Shown here one piece after another: positions 1 through 11,530 of a DNA stretch of 64,000 nt (the stretch's first letter is position 1; every line of letters starts with the position of its first letter). The notes under the pieces were generated by a model that was not told the origin of the DNA, did not search any database, and saw only the letters and a program-made list of their open reading frames with translations. Origin of the DNA: Neoceratodus forsteri (lineage: Eukaryota > Chordata > Ceratodontiformes > Ceratodontidae); contig CM028131.1 of the NCBI GenBank assembly GCA_016271365.2, positions 168,272,501 to 168,336,500 on the forward strand, read 5' to 3'. The translations under genes were made by a program, and so were the position numbers.

Positions 1-339
1 CCTAAGATATTTTAGTATGTCTTTAATCTGGGTGGGGGTTGCTTTTCAGTAATCACATCCTTATACACACTGTGACACTCATAGCTTGATTTAAGAGTCA
101 TCTGCTCCAGCAGTGTTATCTTATGTCAATTAAATTTTATACAGTAAGATTATTTGTATGTGTTTTGTACCAAGCACCTTTGACTCTGGGAATCTCCTGG
201 TTGAAGGTAATATGGTACTGTTAAACTTCTCTGACGTCATCATCTGTGTTTTTTAAATGAATATTTTAAACCAATGGGGATTTTTTCTATTTTTTCTGCA
301 TGATCTAGCTGTTAAAAGTATTGTTTTTTTTTCTAAACA
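1..339. other. unassigned AT-rich DNA
   Basis: I see no recognisable open reading frame, RNA gene or repeat in this stretch. It has short poly-T runs and ordinary AT-rich composition. Confidence 0.4.
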
Positions 340-480
340 ACTGCCATTAGGCTTCTGAAGAAGGACTGGTTGGTCTGAAAGCTCGAGCACTTTGTTCTTG
401 TTGTTACATCTATGTTGGTCCATTTAAAGGTATCAAATCATTTGCTTCTGGATCTGTTCTTACAAGGACCAATACGGCAA
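340..480 (+). repeat. dispersed-repeat 3' tail with hammerhead-like core
   Basis: The segment carries CTGAAGA (355-361), a short stem GGAC/GTCT (363-366 with 373-376) and GAAA (377-380). It is followed by a GTTGGTCCATTTAAAGGTAT tail near 413. This layout is typical of the 3' ends of a widespread vertebrate repeat class, and it also matches the CUGANGA - stem II - GAAA core of hammerhead ribozymes known from Penelope-like elements. Stem I, stem III and a cleavage site are not convincing here. It is most likely a truncated retroelement tail; ribozyme activity is only an inference. Confidence 0.45.
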
Positions 481-935
481 ATACTAAATCTAGATTTCAA
501 CATAGAATCTGAAGCCTAGCAGTATGCATGGAGAAACTTTAGTAATTATCTTGCTAGCCACCATGGCCAGTGGTTTCATTTGCACATTTTCCAACATAAA
601 GGACTGATCAAATCAGATCTCTGATGTCTTGGTTTTCTATCTGAATTGTGGGTGTTATAGCTTCTGTTTTATGTATTTCATTTTGACAAGAGTACCACAA
701 TTATTATCCAGGTGCTCCTTTACTTGCTCTGGATTTGTTTGACTGTACAGGAGGCAGGTAATTTTTTTGTCTTGGATGTCAAATAATCAATATAATTTAA
801 CATTCACACTTAAAACCTCTGCTCAAGAAATATAATGTTTGGCTCTATTACTAGTAATTGAACATGATGCAAAAGAGTCAGGTATTTTTGTTAAACCAAC
901 TGCAGGGAACAGTTTATTACTCTGCAGGACCAGCA
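481..935. other. unassigned DNA
   Basis: AT-rich sequence without a recognisable gene or repeat, leading into the GA microsatellite. Confidence 0.4.
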
Positions 936-940
936 AGGAG

Positions 941-1495
<555 letters not shown>

Positions 1496-2139
1496 TCATT
1501 GAAGTCAGCATTCCTCCAGTGGGCCATCCACACAGCAGCAGTGCATCCACACAAAGGACTGTGTACTGAAGACAATGAAAGGAGTCTGCCTGGAGTCGCC
1601 TGAGGTCAGCCGTATGCTGCTCCTCTGTTTCACTGCTGAATGACTATTCCATCTGTCTTTCTGTCTCACAACTCTGGATGGAAATGTGCCCAATCCTTTT
1701 ATTCTCTCCCCACTTGACCTCAATTTTCAAATATTTGATTATATAATAAATTACTCTTGGGGTTTTAGTACTTGGGGTTGTAGTGTCCACTCGTGTTTCA
1801 GTTTTGGTGTTCTATTGTTTGGGGTTTGCTTGGAGATCCAGTCTCTTATGTTCATTTATCCTCATGTTATGGTTTTAGGGTAATTTGCTTGAATACTGAA
1901 ATGCTAGCCATAATTTGATCCCTGTGCAGGGTCACTTGTTCCCATGCATATACCTACAGTTTTGTTAAGTGTTAAACTTACCTGGACTTGACTTGTATTA
2001 ATCAGGCCAAAAAGCAAATCATTGTTTACTCCCTATCTGGAAGACCTTGCCCTTGAATTTTCTAGATTAACAATTATACAATTTTGCTGTTTGGTTTATT
2101 TCTCATTGTTTTCTATAGTTCAGCTGCCATTCTTTATGT
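1496..2139. other. unassigned DNA
   Basis: I see no gene. Short open frames on both strands show no recognisable domain and look like chance frames. Confidence 0.4.
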
Positions 2140-3089
2140 TGTCTTGCACATGCACAAGAAACATATTGCTGTAACTTGGAATAGCAGGTTTTGGAGGTGC
2201 GGTCTTGTAGTGGCCAGTGGTACCACTGCTTTTTCAGGCTGGGATCTGTGGCAGGAATTAGGTTGCATGCTGTCTATGACAGCAGTGCAAAAGCATGCCA
2301 CCACCTTGAAAGGATTTAGCCACTGCAATGAGGGAGTGCTCCATCATTGCAGAACATGCCTTCCCTGGTGTAACATTTCAATAAACAATGGCGCAGCTGT
2401 CTGTCTCTCACCTTAACTGCCAACATCGGGGGTACCCAATCCCCCTGTTGGCATTTGTCCTCACCAGTTCATTTGCTGATAGGGTAGCCCAATCCCCATT
2501 GGCATAATGTCCCCCCAACAAAATTTTGTTGTGAGCCGAGGGGGTGCCCAGTCCACTTCAGTTTATGCTGCCACCCCCAAAAGCACACCATGTAGCAGAT
2601 GGGGGTGCCCAGTCCCCATCAGCTCCAGCTCTCCTCCAAACAAAAATCCAGGCGGCATGCTGGGAGCCCACCCCAGCATGCTCATGCCCCTCCTCACCCA
2701 GCACACTGTATGGTCAACGAGGTGCCCAATCTCTGTCAACTCCAGCCCCCCAAAGAAACACCCAGGTATAACTGCATGCTGGGAGCCCAACCCAGCATAC
2801 CCAAAGCATCCCAAGATGCCTTTTTTTTCCTGTAAAAACAGAAAACTGTACCTCATGATCTTTCGTGGCCCCCAACCAACACCCACCCTCTGCGCACCCA
2901 CCTCCCCACACCCCCTCTCACCCCATACTTACCTCCGGAGGCTGGGGCAATGATCTTTGGTGGACTGACAACACGTCTACACTCTTCAAAGCTGACCACA
3001 AACTGAAGAAATGCAGAAATGCCAGTAAGCAGTATAATGACATAAATAGGGATTTTTAATCTTTGGTGGATATCACAGCCATTTTGGGA

Positions 3090-3860
3090 ATTTTCCACAA
3101 ATTTTCAACATGGGGTTCTTGGGAACCCACCTCATGAACTCAGTCCTTATCATTTTGTTATTCAGTCCTGAAAGGTGATTTCATGGTCACTGTGTGGAAC
3201 CACCTTTTGGGACTGATTAATGGAATGACAGCATCACAGTTCATGAGGCAGTCTCCCAAAAACCCTATGTTGCAAATTTGGTGGAACAATTCCCAGAAAT
3301 GATTAAGTTATGAGTGTGTGTTGTGGAGTTCTTATGCATGCTCATAATTTCAAGAATTTTGAATATTTCCTCTCCAGATTTTCAGCATTGCCATTATACT
3401 ACACCTCCTTATGAACAGTACAGCTGTCATTTTTCACATCTCACCCAAAATGTGTTTTTGCACATGTGGCACACAATGGCGCAGTCAGTGTGCGTTATCA
3501 ATGTTCTGGACAGAGTAAGAAAATCACATCTCCTTAAGAACAGTACAGTTGTTATTTTTCACATCCTGTGAGAAATGTGGTTTTGCACATGCTGCACACA
3601 ATGGTGCAGGCACTGTAGGAAATCAATGTTTGGGACAGATTAAGAAAATTACTGCAACAGTGTTCATGAGTGGAGGTCCCAAAATGCCTATGTTGAAAAT
3701 CTGGTGCGAACATCCTCAAAATTACTGTGTTATGAGCATACATTGTACAGTTTCCATGCACACTCATAACTTGCAGAATTTTTAATATTTTCACTCCATG
3801 TTTTCCACATTGCCATTTTTGCACACCTCCTTAAGAACAGTACAGTTTTTCTCACATTCT
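3090..3860 (+). repeat. 298-bp-type tandem units in copy A
   Basis: Units are marked by CCTATGTTGCAAATTTGG (about 3264) and CCTATGTTGAAAATCTGG (about 3686), with TTATGAGCATACATTG-type and TTTTCACATC-type landmarks between them. The spacing is irregular, which suggests internal loss or rearrangement compared with copies B and C. Confidence 0.7.
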
Positions 3861-3861
3861 A

Positions 3862-4206
3862 CCCAAAATGTGGTTTCGAGCTACTGGTACACGGCCACAG
3901 TACGTGGTACAGGTCCCCTTCTTCAACCTCACATCTACCACAAGTGGGTGATGTTAGTCTACCCATCCTAAATAGCTTGGCAGGAGTATAGTACAAGTTG
4001 TGTATAATATTGAATTGCTGTAGTTTATATCTATCCTGCCTTATATATTTATGGTTATTTCCCCATATCTGCTCCCATACCTCCTTGTCAGCCTTCATGT
4101 CTAATCTCTGTCTCCAGAAGTGACTAACATTAGAGGGTAGACCTTCATCTATCCTCTGCAATTCGTGATAAAGTCACTTGTTCTGGCCTCTTGAAAAAGT
4201 CATTAT
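3862..4206 (-). pseudogene. L1/Tx1-like ORF2 C-terminal fragment
   Basis: The minus strand encodes a piece of the region downstream of the reverse transcriptase in L1-like ORF2 proteins. Diagnostic features are QFNIIHNLYYTPAKL followed by a Cys-rich knuckle (CGRCEVEEGDLYHVLWPC), the same arrangement as in the longer elements at 41515-42177 and 58352-58579. It lacks endonuclease and RT and has no start of its own. It sits inside a unit of composite repeat copy A. Its upstream end carries a 38-bp stretch shared with the Penelope-like fragment near 10.61 kb. Confidence 0.75.
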
Positions 4207-4830
4207 GTGTGGGACATCAACGATCAGGACAGATTAGCAAAATCACAGTGCCACTGTTCATGAACAGAGATCTCAAATGCTTTCATGAAGTGGGGTGAGA
4301 AAAAGCCCATGTTCAAAATTTGGAGTGCAAATGGGGCGTTAGGGTTTCTAACCATAATGTCCCACCCTGTAGAGACTAACCGGTGTCAGGGGTGTGACTT
4401 TAGATCATCAGTTTTAACACTCACGCCATTCCATGCCAAACCCACCCCCACCCTACAGCCACTGACAGGCATCAAACTGTGCCTTGCACTCTTCGGCCAT
4501 AAAGTTCACCACATTCTCCCTATACTGCACCCAACTCAATGTATTTCCATATGGAATGGGATGAGTGTAAGGCCCGAGGACTCCGAGGCAAAACGCAATA
4601 CTTGTCAGACTCTACAGGGTAGGGTGAGGTGAAATCACATGAGCATTATGGCCAACACCAAAGGCACACCTCAGTGCCTGTCAGTCTCTTCGGGGTAGTG
4701 TGGGGTTGTGGTCACTTCCGTACTTCACTGCCATTCCTTTTATGCATCTGTCTAACTCATGCACTACCAATGCCAATGTCAGCAAGACAACATTCAGCAT
4801 TGACAAATACTTGTTTTTACTTGCACGCGG

Positions 4831-5379
4831 TTATTTGCACAGTTCACATTTAGCCCAGCTTGCCTATGTCCATTGTGTAGTAGTTGCCATGTTTCTATCC
4901 ACTGTCAGGCAATTTTGCTTTGTTTCACCCAGTCTTAGACACCTGCCTCTAATTTACTCATCACTATGCCCTACTCTCATTCTGTCCACCTTATTTTCCT
5001 CTCTGTTCTATTACTGTTCCCTCTCCCCTCCTATCCCACTTACCTTGGTCCATACCTCCCCTCACCTCCCTTTCTCCTCTCCCTCCTTCCTTCCACCCCA
5101 CATTCCTCCCCCTCATCTGTCTCCCCTTCACTCCTCCCCCTCCTACTCCTCCCCTCCATCCACTATAGAATCCTCCTTTCCCCTTCCTCAACCTTGAAGT
5201 TCTCCACTGTGCTTTCCTCTCCCTTCTACTCTCCCCTCTTTCTCCCCCCCCCCCGTTCAAGGGGGTATAAATCTCACTCCATTCTCCTTCTCCTCTTTGT
5301 TCTATTTCTTTTTGCTGGTTACATTAAACCCAGCCCTTGACCTTTATCTCCATCTTCTCCCTCGACCCGCCCTAAAGGC
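4831..5379 (+). other. pyrimidine-rich leader, probably 5' part of the L2-like LINE
   Basis: Strongly C+T-rich sequence, including a run of C near 5245, lies directly upstream of the endonuclease remnant of an L2-like LINE. Its long Ser/Pro/Leu frames are low-complexity artefacts. It may be the 5' UTR or a degraded ORF1. Confidence 0.45.
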
Positions 5380-6020
5380 CTCACCGTTTTCATCTAAATG
5401 CTAGAAGCCTCCTCCCTAAACTTGACCCCCATTAATTCTGGATCTCTCATCAATCCTCAGGTCTCCTGTGTATCTCTGAATCCTGGCTGTCCATCAAGGT
5501 AACTGACTTCAGCTTGACTTTCCCAAGCTATCACCTGCTCTGTCAGGACCATTGTAAGCATGGTGGTAGCGTTGCCTTATATATATATGGCAGAACCTAT
5601 CCTGCTCCATCACCTTCAGAAAGTCAGTCCCTTCATCTCATTAACTCATTCTTGAAAAGATGTCCCTTCCTTCCACTCTCCCAATCTTTGTTGGTGTTTT
5701 TTATGCCTCTCCTAAAATTTAACCTTCCTCTATGGTAGAATCACTCTTATCTCTTGTTTCCCATGCTGCTTCCAGTGAGCTTATCCTACCAGGGAATTTC
5801 AGTATGACTTGGCATTCCCCTGTCTCCAGGCTCACCCTCCACAAGATTGAGGTCCCAAACCTCTCTCAGCTATCTCTCCCAAAATCACAGCCTCTCAGCC
5901 TTGGCGCTTTCCTCCCACCCCCACTGAATCACTGCAGCTGGCATTCTAGCCGATGCCTTCTGTGGCCACTGTATGACCCACTGTGTGAAGAAAGTGAGAC
6001 CCATTCACTACCCTCCTAAA
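5380..6020 (+). pseudogene. L2-like endonuclease domain remnant
   Basis: Remains of an APE-type endonuclease. The N-terminal 'HLNAR-SLL' strand lies near 5395, CISESWLS near 5470-5495 supplies the catalytic Glu, and GNFSMTW near 5795 is the equivalent of the family's GDFN-W motif. In that last motif the Asp has become Asn, which would be expected to abolish nicking. Stops and frameshifts separate the blocks. Confidence 0.75.
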
Positions 6021-6689
6021 TATGTTTGGAACAGATCACTCAGGTCTCTTGATATCAATAGCCCTTCTAAATGACTTGGCTTACCTCTGACTGGTGCCCT
6101 GGACATTGGCACAGCCTATGCCTCATACATGCCATTTTTAATCACACCTGGAACACTCTCACTCCTCATTTATTCTAGAATTAAATGCTGCCACCACACT
6201 TGAATTACTCCTGAACTTATTGAAGTGTGCAAGTTGTGGGACCTAGCTTGCACATGGTACAAGTCTTCTCAATCCCTGTCTGACCTTCAGTCCTACAGTT
6301 CACTCATGAATTCCTGCAACAAGACTGCCTGTACTGCAGAGGCTTACTACTTCAAATCCAACCTCCAGTCTAACCTTAACCCCACCAAATCCTGGCAGGT
6401 TATACACTCCATCTTTGAACCCCCACCCAGTCCACTACCCCTACCATCCTTGTGAATGGGTCATTGGTATCTGATCCTCCCTCAGTGGCCACTCAAATAC
6501 ATTTTTCACAATCTATATTTTACCTTCTCTTAGATACTTTTCTCCCCACCACATGCCATCTCCCCTCCATCTCAATCCTCTGCAGGCTTTTGATTTCCTC
6601 TTGTTTCTCCCCATGAAGTCTTTCTCACCTTTACCTCACGTAATCCTTCAAAGTCCAGCCCTGATGGGTTGGACTCCCAACTCTACAGA

Positions 6690-7830
6690 TGTTTGCTCCA
6701 GCAATCACCTCTCCACTTGCTCACATTCTGAACCTCCCTTTCCACTCTGTGCTGTCTCTCAGAACTGGAAGGCGGCAAAGGTTCTGCCTCTTCACAAATG
6801 GGGTGACCCTATCCTCCCCTGGCAACTTCTGGCCAACCTCTCTCCTTCCTCTCTTGCAAAACTGTGGGAGGCTGTTGTCTTTTCTCAACTTGCCAACTTT
6901 GTGCACTTCTCTAACTTCCTCGTATCATTCTGTTCTGGCTTTAGGAAGCACCACTGCACTATTTCATCTCTTCTGCATGTAACTGACTCACTGGGATAGA
7001 TCAGTGACATATCAACGTAGTGATACTCATCGATTTGGCCAAAGCCTTTGACCTGGTGTCCCACCTTCTCCTCCTCCTTAACAAACTGAGCTTGGTTGAT
7101 CTCTCAGTGCCTGCTATACAATAGTTTCACTCTTATCTTACAGGCCATCAACAGTCAGTACAAGTGCCTGGTGCTCCATCCTTAGCCCTATCCTATTTTC
7201 AGTCTTCCTAAATTACCTCACCGCTGCATGTGTCTTCTCACTCATCCACATGTATGTGAAAGACATGGTCATTTTCACCTCTGGACCCTCAGATGCAGCA
7301 GTGGAGGGTCCACTCCAGCATGACTTTCACAATGTTCTACACTGGTTCAATGCCAACCAACTCCAAGTCAATACAAAAAGGACTGTGTCCATGACCATTG
7401 GCACTAGCCAGATTAGAATATGGCCAGGTTATTGTCCCCCCCATTTTCTCCACATTGGATGGCACCCCTCTGGAGGTTGTCCCTGCCTTCACGTACCTTG
7501 GTGTGTTGTTTGATAACAAGCTTGACTTCTCTTCCCACATTGACATCTTCCACACCAAGTTTCATTCTAGACTTAATGCCCTGTATTGCCAGAAGGATGT
7601 CCTCTCCTCCAGGTCTACTGGGAGCTGGTTACTAAAATGGTTCTGGCTATCTTTGACTATGTGGATTTAGTCTATGGTGTCATCCCTTCTTCCTGCCTTG
7701 CCAAACTGGAATCCCTCTGCAATGCCTTCTGTAATTTTGCTACCACCCCCCCCAACACTTATCATTGCTGTTTCTATTCCTCCTTTTCCATCCTACTGCT
7801 ACCAGTTCATCGCCAGTCCTGCTTATAGCA
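6690..7830 (+). pseudogene. L2-like reverse transcriptase remnant
   Basis: Blocks in order: NWKAAKVLPLHKWGDP (about 6763), CSGFRKHHCTISSLL (about 6931), IDLAKAFDLVSH (motif A, about 7030), YVKDMVIFTSG (about 7252, where the catalytic YADD box has decayed to YVKD), VPAFTYLGVLFDNKLDFSSH (about 7470) and a C-terminal YVDLVYG block (about 7658). The blocks occupy different frames. This resembles the L2 group more than CR1 proper. Confidence 0.85.
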
Positions 7831-8302
7831 AAATACTAGTTGGGTCTATTCCCTCCTACCTTTCCTCACTAACCTCCCCTGCCCCATCCTCTTACTTCTT
7901 CATCCCCCAACCCTCACTTCTTCTTACAGTAGGTCAAGCTGCTTTTTCCTACCAACTCTCTACACCCAGGAATTAGCTCCCCTCTCTCCTTTGCCTTTCC
8001 CCCTCACTTCCAGCTTGTTTTTGCTCCTCTCTGTTCCTGCCAAACACCCCTTGACTCTTCACTCTCTATTCTGTCACCCCTTTCATTTGGTCCCACTCTT
8101 TGCTGTTGCTACTGTGACTCCTCCTTCTGTCTGTCTTTGGACATTGCTTGCACTGTCACCTACTCCATCAGGCACTGAGCACTGATGTCCATTTATTATT
8201 GTTATACACATTGCTACTGCCTTTACATGTGGCATCCATGTGCTATTTCTTCTTTAGAAAATGGGCAAAGACAAATCTCTCTTCTGATTGGCTGAGATGC
8301 TT

Positions 8303-8346
8303 ATTTAGGTGGGCATCTATCAGACAATAGATGCCCACCAAATAAA
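8303..8346. repeat. near-perfect hairpin
   Basis: GGTGGGCATCTAT is followed after 6 nt (CAGACA) by ATAGATGCCCACC. The complementarity extends outward through TATTTA/AAATA with a one-base slip, giving a stem of about 18 bp. It may be the core of a small fold-back element. Confidence 0.85.
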
Positions 8347-8559
8347 AAGCCCCAGCACATACCTGCCTCATACCCAGACAAGTATCCTAGTGCCCAGCCT
8401 GCTTTTCCATTGGCTGAGGCACAGAGCACACAAATTCAAAGTGCCGCCATCTTTTTTCTCATCGCTTAGCAAAATCCCTCATGTCAGCCACAATTAATCC
8501 TCAAGAAATCTGCTGTTTTCTGATTTTGTTTCCCCCCACAACAATAGGCACGTATCTTA

Positions 8560-9060
8560 AATTTCCTTAAGTAACTGTTTACTGCTCATTTAAGGACAGC
8601 GGCACAATCTCCATGATCCACTTCCCATCCCCATCCCCGCCCCGCCCGCCTCAAAAGTTACCCGGCAACAGCTAACAGCTCTAAGTTTTGTCCCGTAAAA
8701 GTCACTAAGTTAACTAAAGTAAAACATCCTACGGCCACCCTCTCAGCTGTCTCCCACACTATTCAACCGTCAGCCGATTTAAGTAGAAAATTGCACCTCA
8801 GTACCTCATACCCCACGAGCTGCGGTATTCTGTGAACTCGTCAGCGTCCCGCTATGGCTAGACTTGAGAAAATCCTATGACCGACCACCCTCTCAGCTTT
8901 TTCCAAAACTTGTCCCCATCAGTGTCTCTGTTTTAAAACAGAAACTCGCACTTGATTACATGATGACGGGAGAGCTCCCGATGTTCCGCTTCCTCGTCAC
9001 TCTCAGAACATTAGCTCTCTTCCCACTACATGTCAGCAGCATTCGTCTCCCGGTGTAATT
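8560..9060. other. CpG-richer unassigned segment
   Basis: The surrounding DNA is CpG-poor, but this segment has many CpGs (for example near 8635-8675, 8735, 8770, 8815-8850 and 8960-9050). It contains a partial internal duplication: CCACCCTCTCAGCT occurs near 8737 and 8885, each preceded by an AAAATCCTA-like stretch. No long open frame or known domain is present. It could be a CpG island or first exon of an unseen gene, or the 5' end of an unrecognised mobile element. Confidence 0.4.
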
Positions 9061-9367
9061 TAAAATGTGAAATGATAGCACTGCCAATTAAGTAAGGGCA
9101 CTCAGAGGAGCCACATAACAAAATAAAAATGCACAGTAATCTGCCTGTTTTTACAGACTTACAACTTTTTTTTGTCAGCTCTCTCTGTTCACCTTCAGAC
9201 CGTCTGTCCCTCCAAGCAGCTCCAGATAGCACGATCATTCTCCCGCAGCCTCTCCCACCCTAACACTGCATGACTTTTTGGGGGGAGCAAGGAAAGACAA
9301 ATGAGTTTGTTACCCAATAAATAAATAAATGAAACTCCGTCACCAAGTAGTAAAAAAAAAGAGCACA

Positions 9368-9369
<2 letters not shown>

Positions 9370-9418
<49 letters not shown>
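9370..9418. repeat. (GT)n microsatellite
   Basis: About 24 consecutive GT dinucleotides. Confidence 0.98.
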
Positions 9419-9537
9419 GGGGGAGGTACACTGTAATATAGGTGGAGGAACTATTTTATTACAAAACTAATTTAAAACTAATTTTCTAATAACATTTTTT
9501 ATTAAACAAATTTATTTTCTCAGTGCCCATTTTCTAA

Positions 9538-9687
9538 GCGCAATAATACCCTCCAGGGTTGGCGGTATGGACAATACCAGACCTTCCAGAGGCTATAAGG
9601 CCCTCCGCCTGCAGCGCCGGGCCTCATTACACCCTTGGGCGGTCCGGTATTGCCCAATACCGCCCACCCTGTTGGGTATTATTGCTT
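9538..9687. repeat. about 150-bp fold-back (MITE-like) hairpin
   Basis: The left half, starting GCAATAATACCC and GGCGGTATGGACAATACC, is complementary to the right half, GGTATTGCCCAATACCGCCC and GGGTATTATTGC. Pairing continues inward through AGGCCC-like and GGGCCT-like blocks to a centre near 9612. Almost the whole 150 bp folds on itself. It sits directly upstream of a CR1 3' fragment. Confidence 0.85.
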
Positions 9688-9699
9688 GTGTAAATCTTC

Positions 9700-10110
9700 C
9701 TACTGTAACTACCATTTGTTTTACTGTATTCTGAAATATTTGCCATATAACAAAGTCCAAGAGGGTAGCATCTTAAAGATGTGTGCAAGAACAAGGGGGC
9801 ACAGTGTTTGAAGATAGAGGCGGTGAGGCTCAGAGGTAATGTAAGGAAGTATTTTTTCACAGACAGGGTTGTGGATGCATGGAACGGCCTTCCAGAGGAG
9901 GTTGTGGAGTCAAAAACAGTGATTGATTTCATGCATGCATGGGACAGTCATAAGGCAATTCTAGGGGGTTGGGGTAGAAAGAAGTAGGCTGCTGGTTAAC
10001 TAGGTTATGCAGCTTATCCATTAGGTCGGGAAATGGGCAGACTGGGTGGGCCAAGCGGTCCTTATCTGCCATTAAATTCAAATTCTATGTTTATATCCAG
10101 ATATAACTCT
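9700..10110 (+). pseudogene. CR1-type LINE 3' end
   Basis: The C-terminus of a CR1-type ORF2 is readable at 9838-9945, including KYFFTDRVVDAWNGLPEE. It is followed by the characteristic 3' UTR ending in GACTGGGTGGGCCAAGCGGT and a TTCTATGTTTAT-like terminus near 10090. The same terminus appears reversed at 22537 and 19815. It is a heavily 5'-truncated copy. Confidence 0.85.
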
Positions 10111-10399
10111 TAGAATAATGTATGTTTTTTCTGTATATCTCCCCCCCCCCCCAGTTTGCACCCGGAAACAAGTTTTGGCTTAGTGTGCCTTTCCTGGTTA
10201 TCAATTTTTAATTAATTAAATAAATAAAATAAAATAAATAGTTTATTATGGGTGGAAAGTGTCCATCAGCTCAGTTTAGTTCAAAGTATTTCCTTTGGAC
10301 AGATTTTTCCCTGGAAGCATAATTGTTTAGAAAATGAGGTTTTCAGACCAGAGTAGCAACTAACAGTGTGGGATTAAAACAAAGGAAATATTTGAGCAG
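10111..10399. other. unassigned AT-rich DNA with poly-C and TAAA runs
   Basis: Contains a run of C near 10141-10152 and an AAATAAATAAAATAAAATAA tract near 10220. No gene is recognised. Confidence 0.5.
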
Positions 10400-11130
10400 A
10401 ATTATTAAAAATGTTGTGTCATCAATAGAGTACAGAAGTTGCCATGGGAAAACTTGTTAAAAATAAAGAAGAAAAACAGGGTTAAGGCATGGAGAGGTTA
10501 GCTTTTATACCTAGGTATAATAGAAATGCAACTATAATTAAGAAAGCAGTTTTGGAATACTGGGAGATATTGCACTAGGATAAGATAATGGAACAGATTT
10601 TAAAAAGAGGCCAATGATGACTTTTTCAAGAGGCCAGAACAGGTGACTTAATCGTTGGCAGTCATTTCTGAACTGAACAGAATACAACCTCATTAAGTAA
10701 TCACCAAAAAGGTTTTTACAAGTGTCAACACTGCAGCATTTGTAAATGTCAAACCAGAGATTCCGTTGAGGCAATTTCAACCAACATATAACTCCTTTGT
10801 CAATTGTGATACTTACTAAATTGTTTGCACTGCATAGCATTCGTGCCCAAAGTTATATGCTGGACGAACTGTAAGAGAGGCTTAAGTGAGAATTTTAGAT
10901 CACATTTGAGCAATCAAAACTGGTCTGGAGACTAATGAAACAGGTACGCGTGTTGCACAGGCGCATCATAGGAATCCTAGCTTTTTTCAATTTACCATTT
11001 TAGAATATATTCATAAAGCAGAAATAGGTGGTTCCAGACTACCAAGGCTTCTAAAAAAGGAATCATGATGGATACATAGAATGAATAGTTTCACATTTAC
11101 AGAAGTCTGAATGAGGTGCTGGATTTTAGC
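10400..11130 (+). pseudogene. Penelope-like element fragment (end of RT plus GIY-YIG endonuclease)
   Basis: Plus-strand translation, across stops and frame changes, gives blocks in the order expected for Penelope-like retroelements. These are a post-RT segment RYNRNATIIKKAVLEYWEIL (about 10513), an SRGQN block (about 10625), a Cys-containing linker ending YNSFVNCDT (about 10790), LYAGRTVRE (10853-10879, the YIG-type core of the GIY-YIG nuclease), RILDHI, and WIHRMNSFTFTE (about 11068). The RT palm lies upstream and is missing. The family is recognised by motif order only, so the subclade is not assigned. Confidence 0.75.
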
Positions 11131-11530
11131 CTTTTTTTTTGTGATAAGTGAATTTTATTTTCATGTGATTCTGACTGCATAGTGATTTTCTTCTTCCTCT
11201 CCCTTGAGAGTTCTTGTCTTTGATCTTCCAACATTATCAAAGGAAGTAAAACAACTAAAGTACTGAAAAAAATGTAATTGAACAGAAATTCAAAGGTGTC
11301 ATAAACAGTATACTGCATGTAGATCTGCATAAATTGATCTTTTGTAAATATTGTTGTGTATAGTTTATCAATCTTGAAAAAAATTAAAGGGATTGCATTT
11401 TTGTAAAATGTTCATTATCAAAACTAAAAAAGATAATGTAGAGCTGAATGTTACAACAGTAATGCACTATATGACTTTTTATGTATAAGCTACAGGAGCT
11501 ATGCACATAAGTGCACAATTTATATTTGAT
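11131..11530. other. unassigned AT-rich DNA
   Basis: Nothing recognisable. It may include the 3' flank of the Penelope-like fragment. Confidence 0.4.

Larger units (their letters stand above)
2140..4830 (+). repeat. composite repeat, copy A (forward, degenerate, interrupted)
   Basis: This is the first of four copies of one non-coding repeat family (others at 17505-19200 reversed, 35940-38030 and 50136-52545). It starts near GCACATGCACAAGAAAC and passes through a GC-rich block with repeated GGGGTGCCCAATCCCC-like phrases (about 2420-2830). It then has the marker CTGAAAGGTGATTTCATGG (about 3168) and degenerate units of about 298 bp, and ends at CAGCATTGACAAATACTTGT (about 4793-4812). An L1 fragment (3862-4206) interrupts one unit. 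It is the most diverged forward copy. The Pro-rich open frames inside come from C-rich subrepeats, not from a gene. Confidence 0.8.
5380..8250 (+). mobile_element. decayed L2-like LINE (CR1/L2 superclade)
   Basis: A plus-strand non-LTR retrotransposon. Endonuclease traces occur at about 5380-6010 and reverse transcriptase traces at about 6690-7830, in the correct order but spread over all three frames with stops. The 3' portion (7830-8250) is pyrimidine-rich and non-coding. I see no target-site duplication. Confidence 0.85.

Noticed and set aside
2507..2953. Pro/Ser-rich open frames, also at 36273-36881 and 50384-51128
   Set aside because: They follow C-rich subrepeats of the composite repeat, overlap in several phases and both strands, and do not keep frame between copies.
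4966..5340. Ser/Pro/Leu-rich 124-codon frame as a secreted protein
   Set aside because: Low-complexity pyrimidine-rich DNA, open in neighbouring phases.
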